6,192 nucleotides of DNA from an uncultured Verrucomicrobiota bacterium (GTDB lineage: Bacteria; Verrucomicrobiota; Kiritimatiellia; RFP12; UBA1067), in the NCBI GenBank assembly GCA_945947925.1, contig CAMEZU010000115.1:1-6192 (forward strand), read 5' to 3'. The notes under the pieces are model-generated. The model was not told the origin of the DNA. It ran no database searches and saw only the letters and a program-made list of their open reading frames with translations. Made by a program: the position numbers and the translations under genes. Shown one piece after another: positions 1-5,806 of the stretch. Each line of letters opens with the position of its first letter. The stretch's first letter is position 1.

Positions 1-927
1 CGCGGTGGCCCGAGCCTCGGCGGCCCGTCCCACCCGATCCGCTTCTTCGACGATCCGAAGAACGCCGAGAAGGAGAGCGCGCCGAATCCGAACGTCGACT
101 GGGACATGTGGCTCGGCCCGGCCAAGTGGCGTGCCTACTCCGACCAGCTCGCGCCGCGCGGCGTGAACAATTTCTACCCGATGTTCTGGCGCTTTGACGA
201 CGACTTCGGCACGGGCTACAACGGCGACTGGGGCGCTCACCACCTCGACATCGCCCAGTGGGGCATGGACATGGACAAGAGCGGCCCGTACAAGATCATC
301 TGCTCCGACGAGCCCTACTCCACCGACCTCTACCACGGCGGCCGTCGTCAGTTCGGCATGAAGATGCTCTTCAAGAAGCCGTACGGCACGGTCGAGCTCT
401 ACCACGGTCCGTTCGGCGTCTGGGGCACGGTCTTCTACGGCACGAAGGGCATCGTCGCGGTGAACCGCGGCAAGCTCGCGGTGTGGGTCGGGACGGGGGC
501 CGTCAAGCCGACGCCCGAGATCCGCAAGCAGGTCGCCGAGATGACCTTCATGAAGGACAAGGTCGTCGCTGCTTCCGTCGGCAAGGACTACGGCACGGAC
601 GCGATGGCGAAGAAGGACAACGCGCTTGACGCCGCGATTGCCAAGCTGCAGAAGGACTTTGCCGCCGAGATCAAGCAGGCGAACCTCTACTGCTCGCTCA
701 ACCAGGTCAAGAACTTCATCGACTGCTGCTACACGCGCGAGGCGACGATCTCGCCGGCGGAAGTCGGCGGCCGCTCCGGTACGCTCTGCCTCCTCTGCAA
801 CATGAGCTACCAGTACGACACGGGCTTCGACTGGGACGGCGAGAAGATGGAGTTCGCCAACGGCACGGGCACGGGCATCTCGCTCAAGCGCGAAGGCGAC
901 TGCAACGGCTGGAAGGTGGAGGTCTGA
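1..927 (+). CDS. Gfo/Idh/MocA family oxidoreductase, C-terminal part (5' end outside window)
   Basis: The reading frame is open from the first base, so the N-terminal NAD(P)-binding Rossmann domain lies upstream; 308 residues and the stop are visible. What remains is the C-terminal substrate-binding alpha/beta domain. Family landmarks, counted from the window start, are DWDMWLGP at residues 33-40 and DWGAHHLDIAQW at 76-87; the latter carries the conserved His/Asp region of the Gfo/Idh/MocA group common in Planctomycetes, Bacteroidetes and Verrucomicrobia. These enzymes oxidise or reduce sugars and sugar derivatives with NAD(P). A Lys/Ala-rich, probably helical stretch lies at about residues 175-225. 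The stop overlaps the start of the next oxidoreductase by one base, so the two are probably translated together. Members of this subgroup are often Tat-exported, but the N-terminus cannot be checked here. The internal ATG at 106 is not the start, because conserved sequence continues upstream of it. The family is sure; the substrate is unknown. Confidence 0.9.
   Translation, partial: RGGPSLGGPSHPIRFFDDPKNAEKESAPNPNVDWDMWLGPAKWRAYSDQLAPRGVNNFYPMFWRFDDDFGTGYNGDWGAHHLDIAQWGMDMDKSGPYKIICSDEPYSTDLYHGGRRQFGMKMLFKKPYGTVELYHGPFGVWGTVFYGTKGIVAVNRGKLAVWVGTGAVKPTPEIRKQVAEMTFMKDKVVAASVGKDYGTDAMAKKDNALDAAIAKLQKDFAAEIKQANLYCSLNQVKNFIDCCYTREATISPAEVGGRSGTLCLLCNMSYQYDTGFDWDGEKMEFANGTGTGISLKREGDCNGWKVEV
918..922 (+). 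promoter_or_regulatory. Shine-Dalgarno inside the upstream gene
   Basis: GGAGG lies 4 bases before the ATG at 927, within the last codons of the preceding oxidoreductase. With the TGATG stop/start overlap, this supports coupled translation and fixes the start of the second gene. Confidence 0.7.
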
Positions 928-2144
928 TGAACAACGGTCCTGTCAGGGCGATTATCCTGGGGTACGGGATTCGCGGCCGCGCCTACGCGGAGTACGCGAA
1001 GACCCACCCCCGGGAGTTCGAGATCGCGGGCCTTGCCGATCCCGTGGCCGCCTTCCCGGCGGACGCGGCCTATCCGACGTGGAAGAACTGGGAGGAGGCG
1101 CTCGAGGCCGGCGTCGACGCCGACGCCGTCATCATCTCGCTTCCCGACCGTCTTCACCACAAGGCGTGCATTCTGGCGCTCGAGAAGGGCTATCATGTCC
1201 TTCTCGAGAAGCCGATCGGCTGCACGTGGAAGGAGTGCGAGGACATCAAGAAGGCGCAGATCAAGGCGAAGCGCCTCGTGCTCACGGGCTATGTCCTTCG
1301 CTTCGCGCCGTTCTACAAGAAGCTCCGCGAGGTCATCGCGTACGGTTCGATCGGCGAGATCACGAGCGTCCATCACCTGGCGGCCATCTCCTACGGCAAG
1401 GCGGCTCACGCCTACTGCCGCGGCAACTGGTCCGTCGAGTCGAAGGGTACGGGCATGCTCGTCAACAAGTGCACGCACGACTTCGACCTGATCGAGTGGT
1501 GGACGAAGGGCAAGACCTGCAAGAAGGTGACGAGCTTCGGCTCGCTCTTCCACTGGCGTCCCGAAAACGCGCCCGAGGGGGCGGCCGACCGCTGCCAGGC
1601 CTGTCCGGTCACCGTCCGCGAGAGCTGTCCCTTCGATGCCTATAAGCTCTACTACGACCGCAAGGACCTGCGCTACCACTTCGCGGACGAGTCCGACGAC
1701 GCGATCCTGAAGATGATCGAGACGTCCCCGTACGGCCGCTGCGTCTACGCGTGCGGCAACGATTCCGTGGATCACCAGACGGTGCTCATGGAGTATGACG
1801 GCGGGCTTACGATCATCCTCGAGATGGAGAGCTATTCGCAGCAGCGCACGCGCATCACGCACTTCTACGGTACGCGCGGCGAAATCATCGCCGACGAGAC
1901 GAAGATCGAGATCAAGCCGTTCCTCGGCGATTCGACGACGATTATCCCGGCGCAGAACGGACATCACGGCGGCGGCGACCGCGAGATCATGACGGAGTTC
2001 GTGAAGCTCGTGAAGACCGCCTCGCCCGACCGATACACGAAGATCCTCGGGGCGGCCCTCGAGTCGCACCGCATCGCGTTCCTCGCCGAGGAGTCGCGCT
2101 ACAGCGGCAAGACGATGGACTGCGTCACAGAGATGCCGATCTGA
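927..2144 (+). CDS. Gfo/Idh/MocA family oxidoreductase with Cys-rich insert
   Basis: This is a complete 405-residue protein, a usual length for the family, and a predicted cytoplasmic NAD(P)-dependent dehydrogenase of a sugar or sugar derivative. The N-terminal Rossmann fold has the dinucleotide motif GYGIRG at 12-17, and EKP, the usual cofactor/active-site lysine motif, sits at 94-96. KCTHDFD at 181-187 holds the likely catalytic His184. A Cys-rich segment follows (Cys223, Cys226, Cys234) with a second pair at Cys272 and Cys276 (CVYAC). I recall similar CxxC...CP segments in related oxidoreductases; they may bind a metal or be structural. GHHGGGD at 346-352 is also typical of this subgroup. 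No signal peptide or membrane segment is seen. It overlaps the upstream oxidoreductase by one base and is followed by a terminator, so it is the last gene of its unit. The two may catalyse successive or opposite redox steps on one substrate, which is inference. Confidence 0.92.
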   Translation: MNNGPVRAIILGYGIRGRAYAEYAKTHPREFEIAGLADPVAAFPADAAYPTWKNWEEALEAGVDADAVIISLPDRLHHKACILALEKGYHVLLEKPIGCTWKECEDIKKAQIKAKRLVLTGYVLRFAPFYKKLREVIAYGSIGEITSVHHLAAISYGKAAHAYCRGNWSVESKGTGMLVNKCTHDFDLIEWWTKGKTCKKVTSFGSLFHWRPENAPEGAADRCQACPVTVRESCPFDAYKLYYDRKDLRYHFADESDDAILKMIETSPYGRCVYACGNDSVDHQTVLMEYDGGLTIILEMESYSQQRTRITHFYGTRGEIIADETKIEIKPFLGDSTTIIPAQNGHHGGGDREIMTEFVKLVKTASPDRYTKILGAALESHRIAFLAEESRYSGKTMDCVTEMPI

Positions 2145-2172
2145 CGCCGAACCCGACATCTGTCCGCCAACG

Positions 2173-2204
2173 CCCGCCGCGGATTTCCCGGCGGGATTTT
2201 TTTT
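2173..2204 (+). terminator. Intrinsic terminator after the oxidoreductase pair
   Basis: A 7-bp perfect GC stem pairs CCCGCCG (2173-2179) with CGGCGGG (2189-2195) around a 9-base loop. One A and then eight T (2197-2204) follow. It lies 28 bases after the stop of the second oxidoreductase and just before the next promoter, so it separates the two units. Confidence 0.88.
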
Positions 2205-2214
2205 CTGGAACCCG

Positions 2215-2244
2215 TTGACATCGTCAGTGTATATGATGTATAAT
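2215..2244 (+). promoter_or_regulatory. Consensus-like sigma70 promoter of the nucleotidyltransferase-regulator-nagB operon
   Basis: A perfect -35 box TTGACA (2215-2220) and a perfect -10 box TATAAT (2239-2244) are separated by 18 bp. Transcription would start near 2251, giving a short leader of about 38 bases before the ATG at 2289. The AT-rich stretch stands out from its GC-rich surroundings. TGTATA occurs twice (2228-2233 and 2237-2242), once in the spacer and once over the -10 box, and may be part of an operator. Confidence 0.85.
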
Positions 2245-2276
2245 ATGCGTGTCTTCAGAAATACATAACTTTGACG

Positions 2277-2282
2277 AAGGAG
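2277..2282 (+). promoter_or_regulatory. Shine-Dalgarno that decides the nucleotidyltransferase start
   Basis: AAGGAG lies 6 bases before the ATG at 2289. An in-frame TTG at 2271 is upstream of this site and would place the ribosome binding site inside the gene, so ATG 2289 is the start. Confidence 0.85.
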
Positions 2283-2288
2283 ATAGTC

Positions 2289-3200
2289 ATGGGTGAAATC
2301 AAGCCGACGTTGGTTGTTCTGGCAGCGGGTATGGGGTCCCGTTACGGCGGGCTGAAGCAGGTCGATCCGGTCGGTCCGTCCGGTGAGGCGATCCTTGACT
2401 ACTCCGTCTTTGATGCGGTGCGCGGCGGTTTCGGCAAGGTGGTCTTCATCATCCGTCACGATTTCGAGGCCGAGTTCAAGGAGAAGGTCGGCAAGAAGTA
2501 CGAGGGGCTCGTCGACATCGACTACTGCTTCCAGGACTTCAACGACCTGCCGGCGCCGTTCACGTTCCCGGAAGGGCGCACGAAGCCGTGGGGCACGGCG
2601 CATGCGGTGCGCGCGGCGCGCGACGTGGTGAAGACGCCGTTTGCGGTAATCAACGCCGACGATTTCTACGGCCGTGACGCAATGGCCAAGCTCGGCGCGT
2701 ACCTGTCGTCCGTCGATCCGGACACGCTGCACTTCGCGATGGTCGGCTACAAGCTGTCGCTCACGTTGTCCGAGAACGGTTCGGTCGCCCGCGGCATCTG
2801 CAACGTGGCGGCGGACGGGACGCTGAACGGCGTGACGGAGATGACGAAGCTCGTGAAGGCGGGCGACAGAGCGGAGAACCAGGAGGATCCGGCGAACCCC
2901 GTCAAGGTGCCGCTCGACGCGCGCGTCTCGATGAACTGCTGGGGCTTCACGCCGAAGCTCTTCACGGAGCTCGAGGATCGTTTCGTCAAGTTCCTGGCGG
3001 CGCGCGGCACGGAGATGAAGAGCGAGTGGTACATCCCGTTCGTCGTCGACGAGCTCATCAAGGAAGGCAAGGCGGACTGCAAGGTGCTGCCGACGGAGTC
3101 GAGCTGGTTCGGCGTCACGTACCGCGAGGACAAGCCGTTCGTGATGGGCGAGATCAAGAAGCTTGTCGACGCGGGCGAATATCCCGTCAAGCTGTTCTGA
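2289..3200 (+). CDS. Sugar-phosphate nucleotidyltransferase-like protein
   Basis: This 303-residue cytoplasmic protein has a GT-A/NTP_transferase fold. The nucleotide-binding signature is LAAGMGSRYGGLKQ at 11-24, with Arg18 and Lys23 in the places used to bind the triphosphate in RmlA/GalU-type enzymes. INADDFYGRD at 121-130 carries Asp124/Asp125, the likely Mg2+ site. RTKPWGTAHAV (97-107), VSMNCWGFTP (213-222), SEWYIPFVVDELI (245-257) and WFGVTYREDKP (273-283) match my recollection of a nucleotidyltransferase group common in Bacteroidetes and anaerobic Firmicutes. Family enzymes join a sugar-1-phosphate and an NTP to give an NDP-sugar and pyrophosphate. This subgroup has, to my knowledge, no settled substrate, so I give no symbol. 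It is the first gene after a consensus promoter, 22 bases ahead of a regulator and upstream of nagB, which hints at an amino-sugar or other hexose phosphate. The fold is near certain; the exact reaction is open. Confidence 0.9.
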   Translation: MGEIKPTLVVLAAGMGSRYGGLKQVDPVGPSGEAILDYSVFDAVRGGFGKVVFIIRHDFEAEFKEKVGKKYEGLVDIDYCFQDFNDLPAPFTFPEGRTKPWGTAHAVRAARDVVKTPFAVINADDFYGRDAMAKLGAYLSSVDPDTLHFAMVGYKLSLTLSENGSVARGICNVAADGTLNGVTEMTKLVKAGDRAENQEDPANPVKVPLDARVSMNCWGFTPKLFTELEDRFVKFLAARGTEMKSEWYIPFVVDELIKEGKADCKVLPTESSWFGVTYREDKPFVMGEIKKLVDAGEYPVKLF

Positions 3201-3209
3201 ACCTTCACC

Positions 3210-3213
3210 GGAG
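3210..3213 (+). promoter_or_regulatory. Shine-Dalgarno that decides the regulator start
   Basis: GGAG lies 9 bases before the ATG at 3223, in the gap after the nucleotidyltransferase stop. An in-frame GTG at 3163 would add 20 residues that overlap the upstream gene and do not resemble a GntR N-terminus, so ATG 3223 is preferred. Confidence 0.7.
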
Positions 3214-3222
3214 TATCGACCG

Positions 3223-4329
3223 ATGGCCGAGCGCGTGCACAAGAAGATTCCCTTCGTCCTGAGTCGCAACGACCGGACCAGCCTGACCGATCAGATGGTG
3301 ATCGGCTTTAGGTCGGCCATCGAGTCGGGCTACTACCAGGAAGGCGAGATCCTGCCGCCTCTCAAAACCATCGCCGAGCGTCTCGGCGTCAGCATGATCG
3401 TCTCGCGCGGGGCCTTGCGCCGCCTGGCGGACGAAGGTCTCCTGCTACCGCATCCCGGACGCGGCAGCGAGGTGCTGGGGCGCGGGACCGTGACCTGGAA
3501 GGGGCGGGTCCTCTTCGTCGTGCCCGACCGCAACGACAGCTATCACGTCAGCGTGGTGTGCGACATCCTGCGCCGCCGCCTGCTGTCGGCCGGCTATTTC
3601 TTCAACCAGATCACCGTGACGAAGGATGCGCACGGCAACTACGACACGACGCAGCTCCAGCTTCGCCTGAAGGATCCGGACCTCTTCGTCGTCGAGATGT
3701 TCGCCGTGCCGGAGATCTCGCGCGAGGTCGTGGCGTCCGGCGTCAGGTCCGTCGTCGTGGCCCGTGACGCCAGCGGCTATCCCGGGGCCCGCGTCGTGCG
3801 CTTCGCCAGCGACGCGGCGGTGCCCGAGTTCGTCGCGCGCTGTCTCAGGGCGGGCGTCCGCCGCGTCCTGCAGATCGGCTTCGAGTACGGCTTCGCCGAC
3901 GCGACGTCGTCCCTGCACGACGCAGGCATTTCGGTCGACTCGGTCTATGTCTCCGCGCCGGTGCGCGAACCGGGCGTGATCGAGGCGGTGAAGCGCTCGA
4001 CGCACGACTTCTTCTCGAAGTTCATCGCGCGGGGGACGCCGCTTCCGGACCTCTTCTACTTCACCGACGACCACGCCGCCGAGGCGGGGCTGCTCTCGCT
4101 GGCGCTCGCCGGCATCAGGGTTCCCCAGGACGTTCGCGTCGTCGCCTGGTCGAACCGCGGCCTCGCGCCGGTCTATCCGAAGCCAGTCACCCGCATGGAA
4201 ATCGATCCGATTGCCAACGGCGACCAGCTCTCGGACTACGTGCTCGGCCTGCTCGGCGGCAACCAGTCTGCCGACGTTCCGGTCATGGCGCCGTCCTACG
4301 TCGCCGGCGAGACGTTCACGGCGACCTGA
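3223..4329 (+). CDS. GntR-type HTH / LacI-type sugar-binding hybrid transcriptional regulator
   Basis: This 368-residue protein is probably a DNA-binding regulator that senses a sugar or sugar phosphate. Residues 19-85 form a GntR winged helix-turn-helix: a LTDQMVIGFRSAIESG helix, the GEILPPLKTIAERLGVS core (41-57), ALRRLADEGLL (64-74) and the wing HPGRGSEV (77-84). From about residue 94 a LacI/periplasmic-binding-protein-like domain begins with RVLFVVPD (95-102). It ends with the typical segment from FYFTDDHAAEAG (278-289) to GIRVPQDVRVVAWS (297-310). This layout is that of AraR-like regulators, not of FadR/HutC-type GntR proteins. The usual GFD-type turn of LacI proteins reads AWSNRG here, so the ligand pocket may differ. 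It follows the nucleotidyltransferase by 22 bases and precedes nagB by 44, so it probably controls its own operon. The signal could be an amino sugar or its phosphate; this is inferred from context only. The domain calls are strong; repressor versus activator is unknown. Confidence 0.9.
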   Translation: MAERVHKKIPFVLSRNDRTSLTDQMVIGFRSAIESGYYQEGEILPPLKTIAERLGVSMIVSRGALRRLADEGLLLPHPGRGSEVLGRGTVTWKGRVLFVVPDRNDSYHVSVVCDILRRRLLSAGYFFNQITVTKDAHGNYDTTQLQLRLKDPDLFVVEMFAVPEISREVVASGVRSVVVARDASGYPGARVVRFASDAAVPEFVARCLRAGVRRVLQIGFEYGFADATSSLHDAGISVDSVYVSAPVREPGVIEAVKRSTHDFFSKFIARGTPLPDLFYFTDDHAAEAGLLSLALAGIRVPQDVRVVAWSNRGLAPVYPKPVTRMEIDPIANGDQLSDYVLGLLGGNQSADVPVMAPSYVAGETFTAT

Positions 4330-4361
4330 TCCGTTTGAATCTGAAACACTCACCAACCAAT

Positions 4362-4367
4362 AGGGGA
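4362..4367 (+). promoter_or_regulatory. Shine-Dalgarno of nagB
   Basis: AGGGGA lies 6 bases before the ATG at 4374. This favours that ATG over an in-frame TTG at 4335, which would add 13 residues absent from NagB proteins. Confidence 0.75.
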
Positions 4368-4373
4368 AATAAA

Positions 4374-5156
4374 ATGGAAATCGTAATCTGCAAGGACAAG
4401 GCGGAAGCCAGCAAGCGCGCGGCCGCGATGATCGTCGCGCTCGTCAAGAAGAACCCGAAGGCCGTGCTGGGCCTGGCGACCGGCTCGACGCCCGTTCTGA
4501 TGTACAACGAGCTCGCCGCCGCCGTGAAGGCGAAGAAGGTTAGCTTCAAGCAGGTCAAGACCTGGAATCTCGACGAGTACTACGGTCTTGCTCCGACGCA
4601 CGACCAGAGCTACCGTTACTTCATGAACGAGAACCTCTTCAAGAAGATCGACATCAGCCTGCGCAACACGCACGTCCTCAACGGCCTCGCGAAGGATCCG
4701 ATCAAGGAATGCAAGGCGTACGAGGCCGCGATCAAGCGCGCCGGCGGCATCGACCTGCAGGTTCTCGGCATCGGCAGCGACGGCCACATTGCGTTCAACG
4801 AGCCCGGCACGTCGCTCAAGTCCCGCACGTCGATGGTCTACCTCACGCCGTCCACGATCAAGGACAACGCGCGTCTCTTCTTCAACAACAAGCTCGACGA
4901 GGTCCCGACCCGCGCGCTCTCCATGGGCGTGGGCACGATCTGCGAAGCGAAGAAAATCGTCATGCTCGCGTTCGGCAAGGGCAAGGCCGACGCGCTCAAG
5001 GGCATGATCGAAGGCGGCATGAGCCAGTTCTGCACCGCGTCCGCGCTGCAGGCGCACAACGACGCCTGGATCTTCTGCGACGAGGAGGCCGCCTCGAAGC
5101 TCAAGCTCAAGGACTACTACGCCTGGCGCAGCGAAACCGTCCTCAAGGGTTGCTGA
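4374..5156 (+). CDS. nagB: Glucosamine-6-phosphate deaminase
   Basis: The cytoplasmic enzyme converts glucosamine-6-phosphate to fructose-6-phosphate and ammonia, the step that brings amino sugars from chitin, mucin or peptidoglycan into glycolysis. It has 260 residues, close to the 266 of E. coli NagB, and the same landmarks in order: the phosphate-binding loop LGLATGSTP at 32-40, WNLDEYYGL at 64-72, and GSDGHIAFNEP at 134-144. The residues matching the E. coli catalytic set Asp72, Asp141, His143 and Glu148 are present as Asp67, Asp136, His138 and Glu143. SRTSMVYLT (about 149-157) and ALSMGVGTI further on also match the family. The C-terminus is shorter than in E. coli. No NagA or transporter gene is in the window, so the source of the substrate is not shown. 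It is the last gene of the nucleotidyltransferase-regulator operon and is followed by a strong terminator. The sequence shows no sign of decay. Confidence 0.96.
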   Translation: MEIVICKDKAEASKRAAAMIVALVKKNPKAVLGLATGSTPVLMYNELAAAVKAKKVSFKQVKTWNLDEYYGLAPTHDQSYRYFMNENLFKKIDISLRNTHVLNGLAKDPIKECKAYEAAIKRAGGIDLQVLGIGSDGHIAFNEPGTSLKSRTSMVYLTPSTIKDNARLFFNNKLDEVPTRALSMGVGTICEAKKIVMLAFGKGKADALKGMIEGGMSQFCTASALQAHNDAWIFCDEEAASKLKLKDYYAWRSETVLKGC

Positions 5157-5188
5157 GCGGTCTTATGACGATTTGTCTGTAAGGGGGT

Positions 5189-5223
5189 GGGTGCCGGCTC
5201 CGAAAGGGGTCGGCACCCTTTTT
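5189..5223 (+). terminator. Intrinsic terminator after nagB
   Basis: A 13-bp stem (5189-5201 with 5206-5218; eight unbroken Watson-Crick pairs at the base and two G-U pairs above) closes on a GAAA tetraloop (5202-5205) and is followed by five T (5219-5223). It starts 33 bases after the nagB stop and separates nagB from the hydrogenase-type genes. Confidence 0.92.
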
Positions 5224-5249
5224 GAAACCGCCAAAGAGATGAATTAGTG

Positions 5250-5279
5250 TTGCCTAACTTGCGCGGGAAGTGATAAAAT
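5250..5279 (+). promoter_or_regulatory. Probable extended -10 promoter of the hndA-like operon
   Basis: TTGCCT (5250-5255, 4 of 6 to the -35 consensus) and TAAAAT (5274-5279, 5 of 6 to the -10) are 18 bp apart, and TG at 5271-5272 forms an extended -10 element. The start would lie near 5286, leaving a leader of about 27 bases that contains TAAGGA (5298-5303) 9 bases before the ATG. No clear Rex-type operator was seen. Confidence 0.6.
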
Positions 5280-5312
5280 GACTAAAAACCGTTGCAATAA
5301 GGACATCAACGC

Positions 5313-5792
5313 ATGAACGAAATTATCGAGAAGATGACACCGGAGATTTCGGCCTTCATCGACGAGTGGAAGTCGAAGCCCGGCAACCTGATCATGGTGC
5401 TGCATCAGGTGCAGCAGACCTACGGATACATTCCGCGCAATATCGCCATCGAGATTTCCGAACGCCTGAGCGTGCCGCTCGCCAAGATCTACGGCGTCGT
5501 CACGTTCTACAACTTCTTCAAACTCGAGAAGGCCGGCAAGTACAAAATCCAGGTCTGCCTCGGCACGGCGTGCTACATCCGCGGCGGCGACGACCTTCTC
5601 AAGACGCTTGAGAAGGAGCTCGGCATCGGCTTGAACTCGACGACGCCGGACGGCATGTTCTCGATCGAGGCGGTCCGCTGCCTCGGCTGCTGCGGTCTCG
5701 CGCCGGTCATCGTCGTCAACGGCAACGTCCACGGCCGCCTCACGTCCAAGGACGTCCCCGCCATCATCGAGCAGTATCGCAAACAGGGTTAA
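5313..5792 (+). CDS. hndA: NuoE/HydC/HndA-like [2Fe-2S] subunit of an NAD(P)-linked hydrogenase
   Basis: This 159-residue soluble protein has a helical N-terminal part (about 1-75, with LHQVQQTYGYIP at 30-41 and YGVVTFYNFF at 60-69) followed by a thioredoxin-like [2Fe-2S] domain. The four expected cluster ligands are Cys82 and Cys87 (CLGTAC) and Cys123 and Cys127 (CLGCC). The extra Cys126 sits in a variable position of the motif. Proteins of this family pass electrons within complex I (NuoE) or within soluble NAD(P)-linked [FeFe]-hydrogenases (HydC, HndA) and some formate dehydrogenases. The next gene, 14 bases downstream, resembles HndB, and the pair matches the start of the Desulfovibrio hndABCD order, so a hydrogenase is more likely than complex I. 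The gene has its own promoter after the nagB terminator. The family is sure; the symbol depends on the missing downstream genes. Confidence 0.88.
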   Translation: MNEIIEKMTPEISAFIDEWKSKPGNLIMVLHQVQQTYGYIPRNIAIEISERLSVPLAKIYGVVTFYNFFKLEKAGKYKIQVCLGTACYIRGGDDLLKTLEKELGIGLNSTTPDGMFSIEAVRCLGCCGLAPVIVVNGNVHGRLTSKDVPAIIEQYRKQG

Positions 5793-5806
5793 GGGAGAAT
5801 CTTAAA

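Noticed and set aside
2271..2288. TTG start for the nucleotidyltransferase
   Set aside because: It lies before the AAGGAG ribosome binding site that serves the ATG at 2289.
3163..3222. Upstream GTG start for the regulator, overlapping the nucleotidyltransferase
   Set aside because: The ATG at 3223 has its own Shine-Dalgarno, and the extra residues do not look like part of a GntR protein.
807..3269. Very long open frame (820 codons) on the - strand
   Set aside because: It runs antisense across two real genes, a terminator and a promoter. Its translation is rich in Arg, Ala, Leu, Asp and Val, as expected from the complement of GC-rich codons, and shows no domain. It is a shadow of the + strand genes.
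3445..4356. 303-codon open frame on the - strand opposite the regulator
   Set aside because: Same kind of compositional shadow; the + strand frame has clear GntR and LacI-type domains.
4330..4373. Possible separate promoter for nagB (TTGAAT at 4335-4340)
   Set aside because: No fitting -10 box 16-18 bases downstream (CAATAG at best), and transcription would start almost at the ATG. Read-through from the upstream operon is simpler.
4350..5057. 235-codon open frame on the - strand opposite nagB
   Set aside because: Compositional shadow of nagB, whose catalytic residues are all present on the + strand.
5278..5316. Short upstream frame of 12 codons (MTKNRCNKDINA) ending in the start codon region of the hndA-like gene
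   Set aside because: Its ATG overlaps the predicted -10 box, so it would not be in the transcript from that promoter, and it has no ribosome binding site.
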